Source of the DNA: Anseranas semipalmata
Lineage: Eukaryota; Chordata; Aves; Anseriformes; Anseranatidae
Length of the DNA stretch: 64,000 nucleotides
NCBI GenBank assembly: GCA_013399115.1
Contig: VXAA01006441.1
Span: 1 to 64,000, forward strand
Direction: 5' to 3'
The translations under genes were made by a program, and so were the position numbers. Below the pieces are notes generated by a model. That model searched no databases. It had not been told where the DNA came from and saw nothing but the letters and a program-made list of their open reading frames with translations. Shown one piece after another: positions 52,001-62,200 of the stretch (positions within the stretch are counted from its first letter, which is position 1; every line of letters starts with the position of its first letter).

Positions 52001-52488
52001 AAGTTTCTATTAATTTATTTTATTTTTTTTAACCCTGAAGCAGTTAGAGCCATAGGGTGTCAGGCAGAGAATCCATTGCAAGGAGAATAGTCCCCATGCC
52101 TTGGTTTGTAAGGGGCTGCATTGGTGTGCAAAAAGCTGCAAGGTCCAAGATGTTATTTCACACGCAGTGATACAGCAACCCCCTCCCATACGCACACTCC
52201 CTTCTCTAGTCTGCACCGTGGCTGGCCACAGGATCTGTCAGCACCTGGGGTTTGTCTGATATAACTATTTTTTTCTTTGCTTGGTCTAGCTTCTCCTGGC
52301 ATGGCAATAACCTCATATCAGTGTCCAGTGTCACCATGGAAATCAACAGCTGGAGGGAACTGATAGCAATCAGAGTGAATAACACTGCCTTTGTGGCTCG
52401 TTTCTCATCTCCACCTGTGAGCTATTTAATTGCAAGTCTTCTTACAACTGTACTAATTCTTCCTGCTGCCTTCCTGCTTTCCAGGTAG
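36983..52488 (+). CDS. FAM174B: FAM174B, membrane protein FAM174B (three exons; 5' end of CDS lost in gap)
   Basis: This is the only recognisable protein-coding gene in the window. The coding parts are exon 1 (visible from 37020 to 37168), exon 2 (45489-45620) and the first four bases of exon 3 (52485-52488, with TAG at 52486-52488). Both introns are GT/AG and both junctions split an Arg codon as AG|G. The 94 visible residues contain an NHS N-glycosylation sequon (residues 7-9), a single hydrophobic helix (about 28-46), a basic juxtamembrane stretch, a conserved central segment, an acidic run (78-85) and a C-terminal Lys-Tyr-Arg. This order and the tail sequence match vertebrate FAM174B, from memory about 160 residues in human, so roughly 60 N-terminal residues including the signal peptide are missing. 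The family consists of small type I membrane proteins; FAM174B is reported to be needed for Golgi integrity. FAM174A is excluded because its tail differs. The start codon cannot be placed. Confidence 0.95.
37020..37168 (+). CDS. FAM174B: FAM174B exon 1, coding part after the gap
   Basis: The frame is fixed by the splice to exon 2; codons start at 37020 and every third base after it. It reads 49 residues and ends with AG of a split Arg codon, followed by the donor GTAGGG. Features seen are the sequon Asn-His-Ser (37038-37046), the motif LLRDLSALK just before the membrane, and a hydrophobic helix rich in Ala, Leu, Ile and Cys ending in LLLRVF. The asparagine lies on the lumenal side in the type I topology expected for this family. 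There is no ATG in frame after the gap, and none on the + strand in the 200 bases before it, so the true start must lie in missing sequence. A different frame stays open across the gap (ATG 36968) but shows no family similarity. Confidence 0.93.
37169..45488 (+). other. FAM174B: FAM174B intron 1
   Basis: An 8.3 kb intron bounded by GTAGGG and TTTCAG. It begins in the CpG island, then contains a CR1 fragment (37621-37993) and otherwise unique AT-leaning sequence. Poly-A/T tracts occur at 39522-39536 and 42010-42022. Open frames here are short and look like chance. An octamer-like, TAAT-rich stretch at about 42950-43220 could be regulatory but is unproven. Confidence 0.88.
37621..37993 (+). mobile_element. 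CR1-family LINE, 3' end fragment
   Basis: The sequence runs through recognisable avian CR1 3'-end blocks in order: GAGGCTGAGAGCTGGG, then GCCTGGAAAAG, then a GTGGTGCCCA block. Next come CACAGGAAATTCCATC, GGTTGCCCAGGGAGGTTGTG, GAGTCTCCATCCCTGGAGAT and finally CCTTCCAACCTC. It lies in sense orientation in FAM174B intron 1. It is truncated at the 5' end, as is usual for CR1, and lacks the terminal 8-bp repeats. Divergence is moderate, so it is not a recent insertion. Confidence 0.92.
45489..45620 (+). CDS. FAM174B: FAM174B exon 2 (cytosolic tail)
   Basis: This 132-base exon is preceded by a pyrimidine-rich tract ending in TTTCAG and followed by the donor GTACTG. It begins and ends in the same phase (1 base + 43 codons + 2 bases). 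It encodes [14 protein letters not shown] directly after the membrane helix, then [15 protein letters not shown], an uninterrupted acidic stretch of Asp and Glu, and STVFDVKY plus the first two bases of Arg. The basic cluster just inside the membrane fits the positive-inside rule for a type I protein. This is the most conserved part of the family and gives the firmest identification. If intron 2 were retained, the frame would stay open for 67 more residues to a stop at 45823-45825. Confidence 0.97.
45621..52484 (+). other. FAM174B: FAM174B intron 2
   Basis: A 6.9 kb intron bounded by GTACTG and CTTTCCAG. It holds a CR1 fragment in antisense orientation (about 50925-51078) and otherwise unremarkable AT-leaning sequence. 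No other exon was recognised. An alternative acceptor near its 3' end is described in the findings. Confidence 0.85.
50925..51078 (-). mobile_element. CR1-family LINE fragment, reverse orientation
   Basis: Read on the minus strand this matches the CR1 block around GAGAAGAGAAGGCTCCGGGGAGACCTC, followed by the TGGCCTTCCAGTACTTGAAG segment, the GGGAGCGTATAAACAGGAGG segment and the part corresponding to ATAGGACAAGGGGG. It is short, truncated at both ends and contains one undetermined base at 50938. It lies antisense in FAM174B intron 2. Confidence 0.88.
52485..52488 (+). CDS. FAM174B: FAM174B exon 3, last coding base and stop codon
   Basis: A long pyrimidine tract (about 52455-52482) ends in CCAG, and the next bases are G TAG. 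The G completes the split AGG Arg codon left by exon 2 and TAG is the stop, giving the family C-terminus Lys-Tyr-Arg. Exon 3 is therefore almost pure 3'UTR. A second plausible acceptor lies at 52288-52289 and would extend the reading frame into the same stop; see the findings. Confidence 0.88.
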
Positions 52489-52821
52489 AGCAGTTCTGTG
52501 GAGCATTGGTGCCCTGCAAGATGTCATTCTGCTGTCGAGGGACCTGCTGAAGCCATAACTGTGAAAGGGGAGGCTTTCATCTCTGCAGCATTAAAACCAA
52601 ACCAAGCCTCTCCTCCTCGAGGTGCTGTTTGTACAGCAGGCTATGGATCTTCTGACCAAAACATCACCATTCAGTTTCCTGGTTTCCAAACTACTATGTT
52701 GGAATGACTGGAGTTCCTCCTTGCAAACTCAGCTCTCTTTCTTGCTTTAAGAAGACTGCTGTGTCACTAAAGCATGACAAGGTGCAACCCTGTGTGCTGA
52801 CTTGCAGCTCATTATGGTCTA

Positions 52822-52827
52822 AATAAA
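52822..52827 (+). terminator. candidate proximal poly(A) signal of FAM174B
   Basis: A canonical AATAAA lies about 335 bases after the stop codon, in an A-rich context (TCTAAATAAATTTTGCAG). No strong GU-rich element follows immediately, so usage is uncertain. Confidence 0.35.
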
Positions 52828-53201
52828 TTTTGCAGAAGGAAGAAAAGGAAGATTGAATCAAGCTGCCCCAAGGACTTATTTTCTAAAATCCCAACTCAGT
52901 ACTTCAGTCACTGTTAAACTTTGGTCACTATAAAACAGATCACATGCTTAAAAATTAAGGATTTTTTTTTCTGGGCCTTACAGAAATGACCTATGACTTT
53001 AGGTGATGAAAACGTAAGCCATGCTGAAATATCACACTACGTTTAGTGTAGGATTTTTGGGGGGAAAGGGGTGAGAGGTTGACTCATGCAGAAAATTTTC
53101 TTGACTTGCTACTGATTTTTTTTTTTTAAAACAAAACAATTGCACTAAGCTTTCATAATGACATTCTCATTGTCCCAAGGAGCTCTGACCAGACCAACTT
53201 C

Positions 53202-53207
53202 AATAAA
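53202..53207 (+). terminator. candidate internal poly(A) signal of FAM174B
   Basis: A canonical AATAAA occurs in the presumed 3'UTR about 715 bases after the stop. No clear T/GT-rich downstream element follows; it could be unused. Confidence 0.25.
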
Positions 53208-56155
53208 TGAGACCACAGGGAAATAGGAAGAATCAGGCATGCCCTAAACTACAACAATATTGGATTAAAGAAGATATATTTTTGTAATTTGCCACCCTTC
53301 CACAGGGAGTAAAAGTGTTTTGTACTGCTCTGTGTCCTGTGCTTACTGTAAGCTGTCTACCAATCATCTATATTAATTTTTTTCTAAGCAAAATAAGTCC
53401 TCATGTGGAATGATTAGATTGCAGAAAGAACACTGCTTTACTTTTCATGGAAGCTTTGTGTGAGTGATCTTAATCTGTATCAAACTGGAAGTTTTCCCCT
53501 ACTGCCTGCTTGACAAATCCCATTAAACTCAAGGATGTATTTTTAACCATTGCTCCCTGCTATGTTTCATGCTGCAGAGGTCAGAGCTGTGGGATGGCAC
53601 TGCGAGAATTAGATAGCTGCATCTGGATGGATTGGGCTTAGGAAACCGCAAGCATGTATACTTTCCAGGCTGTCATTAGAAAGGGCAAACCTAACTGGTT
53701 TAGTTTCTTTACTTTGTGGTTTTCCTTGAAAGTAACCACAGATGGAGCTCAGATGTCTCTTTGACATGTTTACTCTCCCTTTGCTGTACCCCTTAACGCC
53801 TTTTTACTTTGGGTTTTGAAGCTGGCTGGAACTTCGCTTTTCTTGGGGACTGTGCATTTTCAAATTGTTTTAGGATCATCCTACTGTTTGCTTGACCTAC
53901 TCCTACAACTAGAACCCTTCAAGAAGACTGCAGTGAGTTGCCTTTTTTTTTTTTTCTTTTTGCAATTTGAGGATTGCTGAGAACACTAAACTGCTTTGTC
54001 ATGGTACCACAACCTACGCTCGTTCTGCACGGTTCCCTTGGGCCCTGCAGTCAGTAAAAGGAGGTGAAGGGAAATTTTTTTTCCCAGCAGCCTTGTGCTT
54101 TCATCAGAGCAGCTCCCATAACATAACTCGCTTTCCCTAACTGTGACTCAGCAAAGGCTTCGCAAGCAGCCCACTCAGCCGGGATGGAAAAATCCCACAG
54201 CAGACTGTTGTGTTAATATTCGTCATCAAGGCAATATAAAAATGCTTTGTTATTTTCATTCATGGAATGAATTTGAGTCATTCCATATTACTGTTACTAA
54301 GCAATATTTTATATGTCAGCTATTAGGTAAGAGTGGAGGAACTGATGATGGAGCCGAGCAGATTGTCCCCTGGCTGGTAGAAATTGCAGGGACCAGTAGG
54401 TTGAATGATGCTGTGGGTTGAGATGAAAGCTGGGGATCTTTTCCCCACCTTGGTAAAACAGGTTTCAGATTTGGGCTGGATGATTCTGAAGGAAATATTG
54501 CATCTCTTCAGGACTAAAGTACTTTGAAGACCAGGAACTGAACTTAAGACAGAGTCCTTTTGAAGCCAAAGAAGTGGCGCTGCTGAGAGGAAGGCTAGGT
54601 TAAAAGCTCCCGTTTGCTTTTGCTGAAGGAGGTGATGGAGCGAGGTGGCTGTGCTGTCTGAGCAGACACCATGGCAACGTGTTCGTGCCCGCACTTCTAT
54701 CAAACTCATTAAGCTGAGCATCAGGCAATCCAGAAGAGTGGTGGGGAGAGAGGGAGTAAAGCCTCTATGCACAAGAGAGGCAAGACCAAGTCACATAGGA
54801 GAGAACTGAGAGGTGAAGGTACATAAAGGGCACTTCTTTCCAAGGGTGAGTCAGTTCTTGAAAATGAGTTTTCCCACCAACTTGAGGTTGCTTGCTAAGT
54901 TAGGCTGGCAAAGGACATCTGCTCCGCTTGCTTGTGGCCGAGAATCCCCGTTTCTATAATGTGGCCAAGTCTCAGTGCTGGACGAGGATCAAGTATTTAA
55001 GATGTTGAAGATGGAGCTGCCCAGATGGCTCCTCAGGGAGGTCCCAACCCAGGTGCCATAAGCTAATGAGTGCTTGGAGGGAAGCAGTAGCTGCTTGATG
55101 GAAATAAAAGGCCAACCTCACCAGTTGCTCGTGGTCATGAAAATAACCTGGATGCTTTGTTTGATACTCAATTGCTGTTGCAAATGTGAGGCAATGTTTA
55201 CCTCTACAAAAGTTGCTGTATGTGATATAAAATGTCTAGTTAAATATTCTATAGCTATATTTAGTTAAGATTTTAAGAGCACTTGATGTGACTCATCTAA
55301 TAGTATATATATGAATATTTTTTTAATGGTAGGAATTAGTTTAAAACATAATTTTAATAATTTGGACTGTTTGGTTCAGGTAGATCTAGGAGCTCATCAG
55401 AGAAGAAATAGCCATTAACCACTACATGAATGTTTTACCTTAAAGTTCTGTGTATTTTACACTGCAGATTTAATCTGATTGTGATTGTAATGTGTCTTAG
55501 TATTTGCTGCTATTTTGTGTTGCATAGTCAAGCTTGCTTTGTTCAAGAGCATTTTTAAAGGCTTTTTTTTTTTGTTACGGAAAATGAAAAGAGAAACATT
55601 ATTATAGATGTCTGCCTGCAGCTCACTCACTGCTTACAAAATCCACTGACTAGTAGCAGAGGCAAACGGAGCAAGCAAATTAGAGGCTTTCCTCTTTGTG
55701 CATGCTGTGCTGTGGAGGAAAGCCCTGCACAGAATCACAGCTTCTTTGCTCCAGCCACAGCCCTGGCAGTGGAGGTTGCATTTGAGAAGCCAGAAGTTAG
55801 CATGCCATGCTAGCCTGAAGAATTAAGTCAGAAGTGCACAGGTAGCTTTGTCACTAACTTGCACACAGGTCAGTGCTTATCCTAAGCCCAAAATGACTTG
55901 CAGAAGTCTAATGAACACACAAACACTAATGCATTTCAACATTTTGTTCAAAGCTGTTCCCTCCAAATCACTGTACGTGGTATAATGTCTGCAGGGTGGC
56001 ATGCTATGGTTTTCATTAAGGGTTTTTTCTTTTGTTAGAGTTTCTGCTGCTGCAGTTTTTGTGTGGGGAGTTATCAGGACCATGCGTTTTGTTTTGTGCA
56101 ATTGCTTGAACTTTGTTTTAAAATGTTTAAGAGAATTTGTCATTGTGACCAAAGC

Positions 56156-56182
56156 TTTTTTTTTTAAAAAAAAAAAAAAAAA
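56156..56182. repeat. T10-A17 self-complementary homopolymer pair
   Basis: Ten T are followed directly by seventeen A near the end of the presumed FAM174B 3'UTR. In RNA it could fold into a pure A-U stem, and it may also cause internal oligo-dT priming in cDNA data. Confidence 0.95.
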
Positions 56183-56240
56183 GAAAAATTGGTAAGACAA
56201 GTTTGAATGGACATCTCATGTTTCAGTAGAAACTGCCATC

Positions 56241-56286
56241 ATTAAACATGTTCTTGAAAGCCCTCTTTGTGCTGTGTGTTGTGTTT
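56241..56286 (+). terminator. candidate distal poly(A) site of FAM174B
   Basis: ATTAAA, the commonest variant hexamer, is followed within 20-45 bases by a strongly GT-rich stretch (TTTGTGCTGTGTGTTGTG). This is the usual arrangement of a cleavage and polyadenylation site and marks the likely end of the long transcript. Confidence 0.45.
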
Positions 56287-56299
56287 AGGGAGGGAATGG

Positions 56300-59200
56300 G
56301 AAAGGTCATTGTTGAAGTTCGGTGATTTTAAGAGTGCCTTGCATGATGCCTCGTTACAGAGAGCTGCAAGTCCCTGCAGCACGAGTCCTTTTGTCCAGTG
56401 AGCCTGAACCAGGGCATGACAAGGGGAGAAACTGGTTTTGGCAGCGTGGAAGAGAACTATATTTAGTCATGCAACGTCCCCATCAATAAGCCAGGCTGGC
56501 ATCTGGATTCAAAAGGCAAAAACCTCTGCGATAGGAAACACATCAGCGCTGCCGGTTACAGCCACGTTAAGTACTGTCGAGCCCACAACCTGCAGCCAGG
56601 CTGTTGTCCAGGCTGCAAGCCAGGCGGAGTGAACCGAGCCGTGTCCCCTCCCTGGGGCGGCCAGACCGCACTGCAGCGGTGAGCAGACTTTGCCAGCTTA
56701 GTCAAGTGCCCAAGCTCCCAGTCTCTGAAACAGTTCTGCCTTGTGGCTTTCAGGGCACAGTAAGGTGCTGAAGAGCTGGAGACAAGGATCAGGGCAATAC
56801 GAGGCACGTGGTTTTTGTTGTGCTCGCTTTAGCACTATGCCCAAGTTCTCTGAAGGCTGTTTTTCTCCTGCACTACTTTTACGTGAAGTGAGGTTACAGG
56901 GCAGACTGATCTAGTGGCCCTTGCATGAACCAGCTCTGCCTCTCTCCTCTCCCCCGTTCCACATGATCGTTCCTGCCTTGATGTCTCCATGTCTTATTTG
57001 AATAGTCGAGAGTAATTTGGTGCTGCAGACAAAGGGCAGCTGCTGTCCAGTCAGTGCCTTTTCAGTTACATCCTGCCGAAGCGGAGCTAAATCAAGTTCT
57101 ATATACTTATCAAAATGCAAATGGGCCTCAGCCGTGAGCCAGCTGTTGTGCAGCAAAGCTGGTCTTTGTAGGAAGTTCAAGACCCATCAAGATGGCACCA
57201 ACCTAACACAGCTGCGGTTAAATAGGACCAGCTCCCTTCCTTAGTGTGGGCTGCAGAAGTGAAGATAGCATTTACTGAAAAGCAGCAGCTGCAGTCTGTG
57301 TGTACTTGCCTTTCTGATGAGAACTCAAGTGGAAGACAAGCAAATGACCAAAATTCTGGTATAATTTATTACATAAGAGCTGAAAAGCTAGAGCTTGATA
57401 AAGACGATTACAGCTGGGGCTCATTTTAGCCCCTCTGAATTTTAACACAAGGAGAAACTTGAAGCTATAACTAAGGTCTTGCACAACAAAGATTTTCTCA
57501 GACATCCTTTTCTTTTAAATGGATCCTATTAAAGGGTTAGTTCTTCGATTTCTAGAAGAGTTCTTCATGGGCCAGGTTATAACATGACCCCTCTCCTGCC
57601 CATGGCTGTTGCCACCTTCGTACAAGCTGCTGCTCTTACTAGCAACCCGTCTGTACAGAAGAGTGAGGTTAACTGAACAAATCTGTCAAATCGTCACTTT
57701 AACTCTGGAAAAGGGAGGGGTTGCCTCTCTTGTGTCTGTTAGTGTCAGTGATCTTTGGATGCCTTGATACTGATAACTACAAAATTGTCAGTGATGTTTG
57801 GCAAGTGCTATCAAAGAGACATTAGCTTAGCACCGAGATGACTTGAATTATGCCTGACAATGAGCTCAATTAGAGTAGGAAACAGGAATAGCTCTAATTG
57901 CTTAAGACCAAGTAGTCTGTAACTAGGCTGCACAAAAACATCGTTGAAGACAGTTCATCCCCCTGTCATCTGGCAATTACCAATTTCTAAGAGACCAGAA
58001 GCTCTTTAGCTCTGGTTTCCAGCAGACATTCACTCCTCTGAGCTCAACCAACCAAGTTCCCATTTGGGTTGCTTTTCTAGCAACTGTTTGTTCAGGGCAT
58101 GTTCAATGAGCCGAGTTTAATTCAAAGCAGCACTTCCATCTTATGGAAAAGAACTCTTCCAATTAAGAAAACAGTATGGAAGGAGTGACCATTTGCTTTT
58201 AAAGTTAAAAAACAAATGACCTTAAAAATCCAGATGCAGTTCTTAACATCTTATGAGGCATAAAGTTAGTTTTGAGTCTTTTCTCTCCCCTTTCTCATAA
58301 GCCATAGTGTTCACTTGTTCCCCTGCTTGTTGGGAGGCTGGTGGCATGTGGGTGCCCATAAATTTCATTCAGATTTCCTCCACCCAGCCCTGGGGGTGAA
58401 CCTGCTTTGGCTGCGAGAAGGCAGGTCCTAGGGCTTGAGCAAGGGTGCTGGAGGTGGTGCAGGGGCAGATTGCAAAGCGGGGCAAGCACAAAGCCTCCCA
58501 GCCCTGGCATGCTGAGCAGGAGCCCTTGCTTCCTGGCTTCAACCAGCGTGTTTAACCTCTAGTCTGGAACAGATCTCGATCTGAAACGCCAGCCTTCAAA
58601 GGCTGCCCTGTAACTTCCAGTTACTCCATCCTTCCCAATGATGGAGGGGACCCATGGATGTGCATGTGAAGCAAGGACAAGGTTCTCCCAGCCAGGGTTT
58701 CAGCTCTGCAGTATGCAGAAGGGGGACTGTGGGTTTGAAAGATGAGGAGGGATAAAGATTAGATAACCTACTGCAGCATTTCAGCCAGTATGATTCATTT
58801 TAAAGCTCTTATATGAAGGGTAATGCATATCATCTACTTAAAGCTCATCCTGACTCCTCTGGGTTTCTTACACTGGCTCGTTCTAAATAATTCAGTGCGA
58901 GGTACATGTTGTTATTCTGGCCTAGCAACAGCTTAGCAGATACCTGCTCAGGACTATTTCCTCTTTATAAATTCCAAAAGCCAAATGAGCCAGTTCGTCC
59001 ATCTTCTCTGACCTGCATTAGGCAGCACAGAGCATCTCTGGGGACTCCTCCACCAAGTCTACAAACCAGTGAAACAACTGTGGCAGCATTCCTATTTACA
59101 TACAGATGGGAGAGCAACTCGCTCTGGGCTATACGAGAGCAGAAGTGGGGCTCTCCCCTCCAGGCTTGCTGGCCCTGCTCACATTAAGTCTTCAGCTGGG

Positions 59201-62200
59201 AGTTTCAGGGCTATATTTCTTGCCAGGTAATGTGTGTTTTTGCCGCCCTAAGTCTGTTAGAAGAGATACAAGGCGGCCTGGGTTGATGTGGCTGTTCCTC
59301 ATCAGCCCTGATGCCAGCCCAGAATAATCACAGTGCTGCTGATAAGCAAAGATAAATAGAATGCTTCAAATCATCTTCAGTTCCTCAAGGCATCACTTCT
59401 AAAACCTTCACCCCCAAGCTGTTCCTGCCCTGCTGCCGTCAGTTTCCAGACTGCCTCTGCCCTGGTACAAATATATTTAGCTGAAAAGAAGCTCTTTACA
59501 GACACTTTTCTCTTCTCCTGCCCTCAATTCATAAAGGTTTAGCTCAGGTCAAGAACATTTGACATTTTCCCACTTCATTTCTGTTTGGCTGTCAGCACAG
59601 TTGTCTCAGCAGTGCCTTCTGGACAGTGTCTGAAATCACCCAGCTCCATCCCTCTCCTTGCTTAAGGACTCCTAAGGTACAGATCCCAGTGGTGGTAAGA
59701 AGTTTCTCAGGTAAACAGGAAAAGTGGGCTATTTAAGCAATTTCTCATTTTCAATTCTCGATCTGATAGATTTTGGGGTGTGTGTGTGTGTCAGACAGGG
59801 CTAACACCCTAGTGGATAAAGCTACAGCAAAGGAGAGATAAGGCTGGTTCTTTTGGAGTAACGAGTCAAAATATTGCTGCGACAACCAACTGACAAGGAT
59901 GGGTCTCAATAGAAATGCTCCTGAGGTCCTCAAGACCCACTAATGCCCAGGGCTGACTCAAGGACACAAACCCACCAGCCAACAAAAGCCACAGGCCCAG
60001 CCTGTGCAGCAGGACACAACAAACGTCCATCCCATGTCGCAGGTCACCCATCGAATGCCCCAGCTCCAGCCCTGTCCCCAGACCACCATGGGCTTTGGTA
60101 TGGAGCTGGCAGACACGGGATGCAAAGGCTGTGCCAAGCCAAGAGACTCAGAGGTGCCATTCATCGTGATCTGTGCCCCTCGTGTTTCTCGAGTGCATTG
60201 CACAGCAATGTCACCCAGGCACACTCGCTTCCCCTCCTACATGCTCGTGGATCATCCTTTGCCTTGATAATGAGCAAAATTAAAAGGGACTTAAATCAAG
60301 CCTCCAGTCTGAGCTCCTGTAGTTAAAAGCCAGGTCTATTTATGCAGGATTAGCATTGCCGAAGCCTGCTAAGCTTAAATAAAAAGATAGTACCACTCAG
60401 GGTACCTATGGACTGGGTGAGGCTTGTGCTGAAGAGCTGCTATTTAATGAGCTGTTCAAACGAACATCTTACTTTTTCCCTCTGTGTATATGTACTATTT
60501 TTAAAATCACATATTTACAGCACATTGTTTGCTACTGTTCAAGGAAACAAATGATTTGCTTTTAACATAATCACTATCGGAAGTAAATTATTCAGCACTC
60601 ACTGCTTAGAAGTTAAAAAGGGAGTCTGAATTTCTTTATAGTTCCTTTCTTTTTTATAATAGATATACAAGCTGCAGGGCACACTTTTATGCTCCTGTAG
60701 CCAAGATTTTGTAGAATTGACTAATAATCTATTTTGCATATTTATAAACACTTTATCATTTATTAATGGGACATTTCAGGAGTAAATTTATAATCCTGCC
60801 ATATGATCTCAGCCTCTCATAGAAAAATGGTTGCTCATGTCAAAGAGTTTGAAATTAGAGCTGGCGTAACAAAGAAATGAGTGAGAATATCTCATTAGTG
60901 AGAAAGCAAACAGGCAAGAGCCTTTTGTGAGAATGAATACCCACACGCACACAAGACGGCTCAAAAAACCACATTAGATGTCAAATACGGAACACAGCGC
61001 TCAAGATATATCAATTCCCTGCTCCGCTTGCAATAAAACCGACAACAACGTAGTGCAGGCCTACAGCCATATAAACACTGGCCCCACACACCCTCTGCTC
61101 ACTCTCCCAATTGCCATTGCTGCACTCAGCCACACCACCTCCAGCTATTTCAAGCCGAAGGAGTTTGAAGGGAGTGCTGATGGCCCTGACAGCAGATTCA
61201 AGCCCAAAGACCAGGCACAAATCTCCCATTGCCCCCACATCCCACCCTGCTAATGCTGGAAGCCACAGACCGCTCACCCATTGCCCACATCAAAGATGGA
61301 TTTTTCAGACACCCCACACCATGTAGGTACTTAGAAAAAAAAAAAACAACAGTGACCTCTTTTTTACCTTACCTGTTTCTAGGAAAGCCCCAGAGATCCA
61401 TCCTCACTGTGAATGCTGAGTTCCTCTGAGCTCCACAAGCTCTTTGCTAATGAAACATGCCCCATCCGCCTTGCACCACCTGCAGTGATTGCTCCACTTG
61501 TGCCCTTTATAACTTTCTGAGCAGCATCAAGTGACCCAGCACCTGCCAGGTGCCTTCCTTGCTCAGGAGACTCCTCCCACCCCAGCCCTTGTTGTTCAGG
61601 CCCAGGTGAAGGAGGAAGCTCAGTGGAGATGTAGATCCAAAACAGAGCTGCCCGCTTGCATTAAGATGCAGCTGTGGGTTGAGGGTTTTGCAGATTCACC
61701 AAATCACAGCCCTTTAACTGCAAGGCTGCTGAAGTTATCCCCGTGCTTGCACTGCGGCCGTGCTTCCCCTGGTGTGCAGGTGGAAGATGTGCTTTTTTGG
61801 AAGCAGTGCATCTAGAACTTCACAATATGAGGCAAAACCCTCTGACAGCTTCAGAGGCGATGCATGTCTTTCCTAGCCCAAGAAGATGCTTTCTCCTGGC
61901 AGCTTCCAGCCATAACGTGAATGCCACTTGCTGCTCCCGGTGCCAGGGCAGCGTTATCCAGCCATTTCGCCCTTTGGCTGGACTCAGCATCCCTGCGCGC
62001 TGCACGGCCGGCTGTGAGGCTGAGCCCGCTGCTCCTGCCAGCCCGTGCAGCCTGAGCCCCAGGAAAGACCTCGCGGAGCTCCACCTCATAACCAGTGCTT
62101 CACAGAGCAGGACACGACCATCCCACACTGGTTCAGAGGGCTGCAAAACCTCGGGTCAAAAGCTTGGGAGCCACATGCTGCTCTTTTTGATAGAAATCTG

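Larger units (their letters stand above)
52489..56262 (+). other. FAM174B: probable FAM174B 3'UTR (long form)
   Basis: The 3.8 kb after the stop has no coding signal. It is AT-rich with many T-runs, as expected of a 3'UTR. Possible poly(A) signals are AATAAA at 52822, AATAAA at 53202 and ATTAAA at 56241. The last is followed about 20 bases later by a GU-rich downstream element (56266-56286), which makes it the best distal site. The exact 3' end is inferred, not seen; a short form ending near 52.85 kb is equally possible. Confidence 0.5.

Noticed and set aside
56822..56855. Possible U6 snRNA 5' end (GTGCTCGCTT...)
   Set aside because: Only the first ten or so bases match U6; the sequence diverges at once and the ACAGAGA region and 3' T-run are absent.
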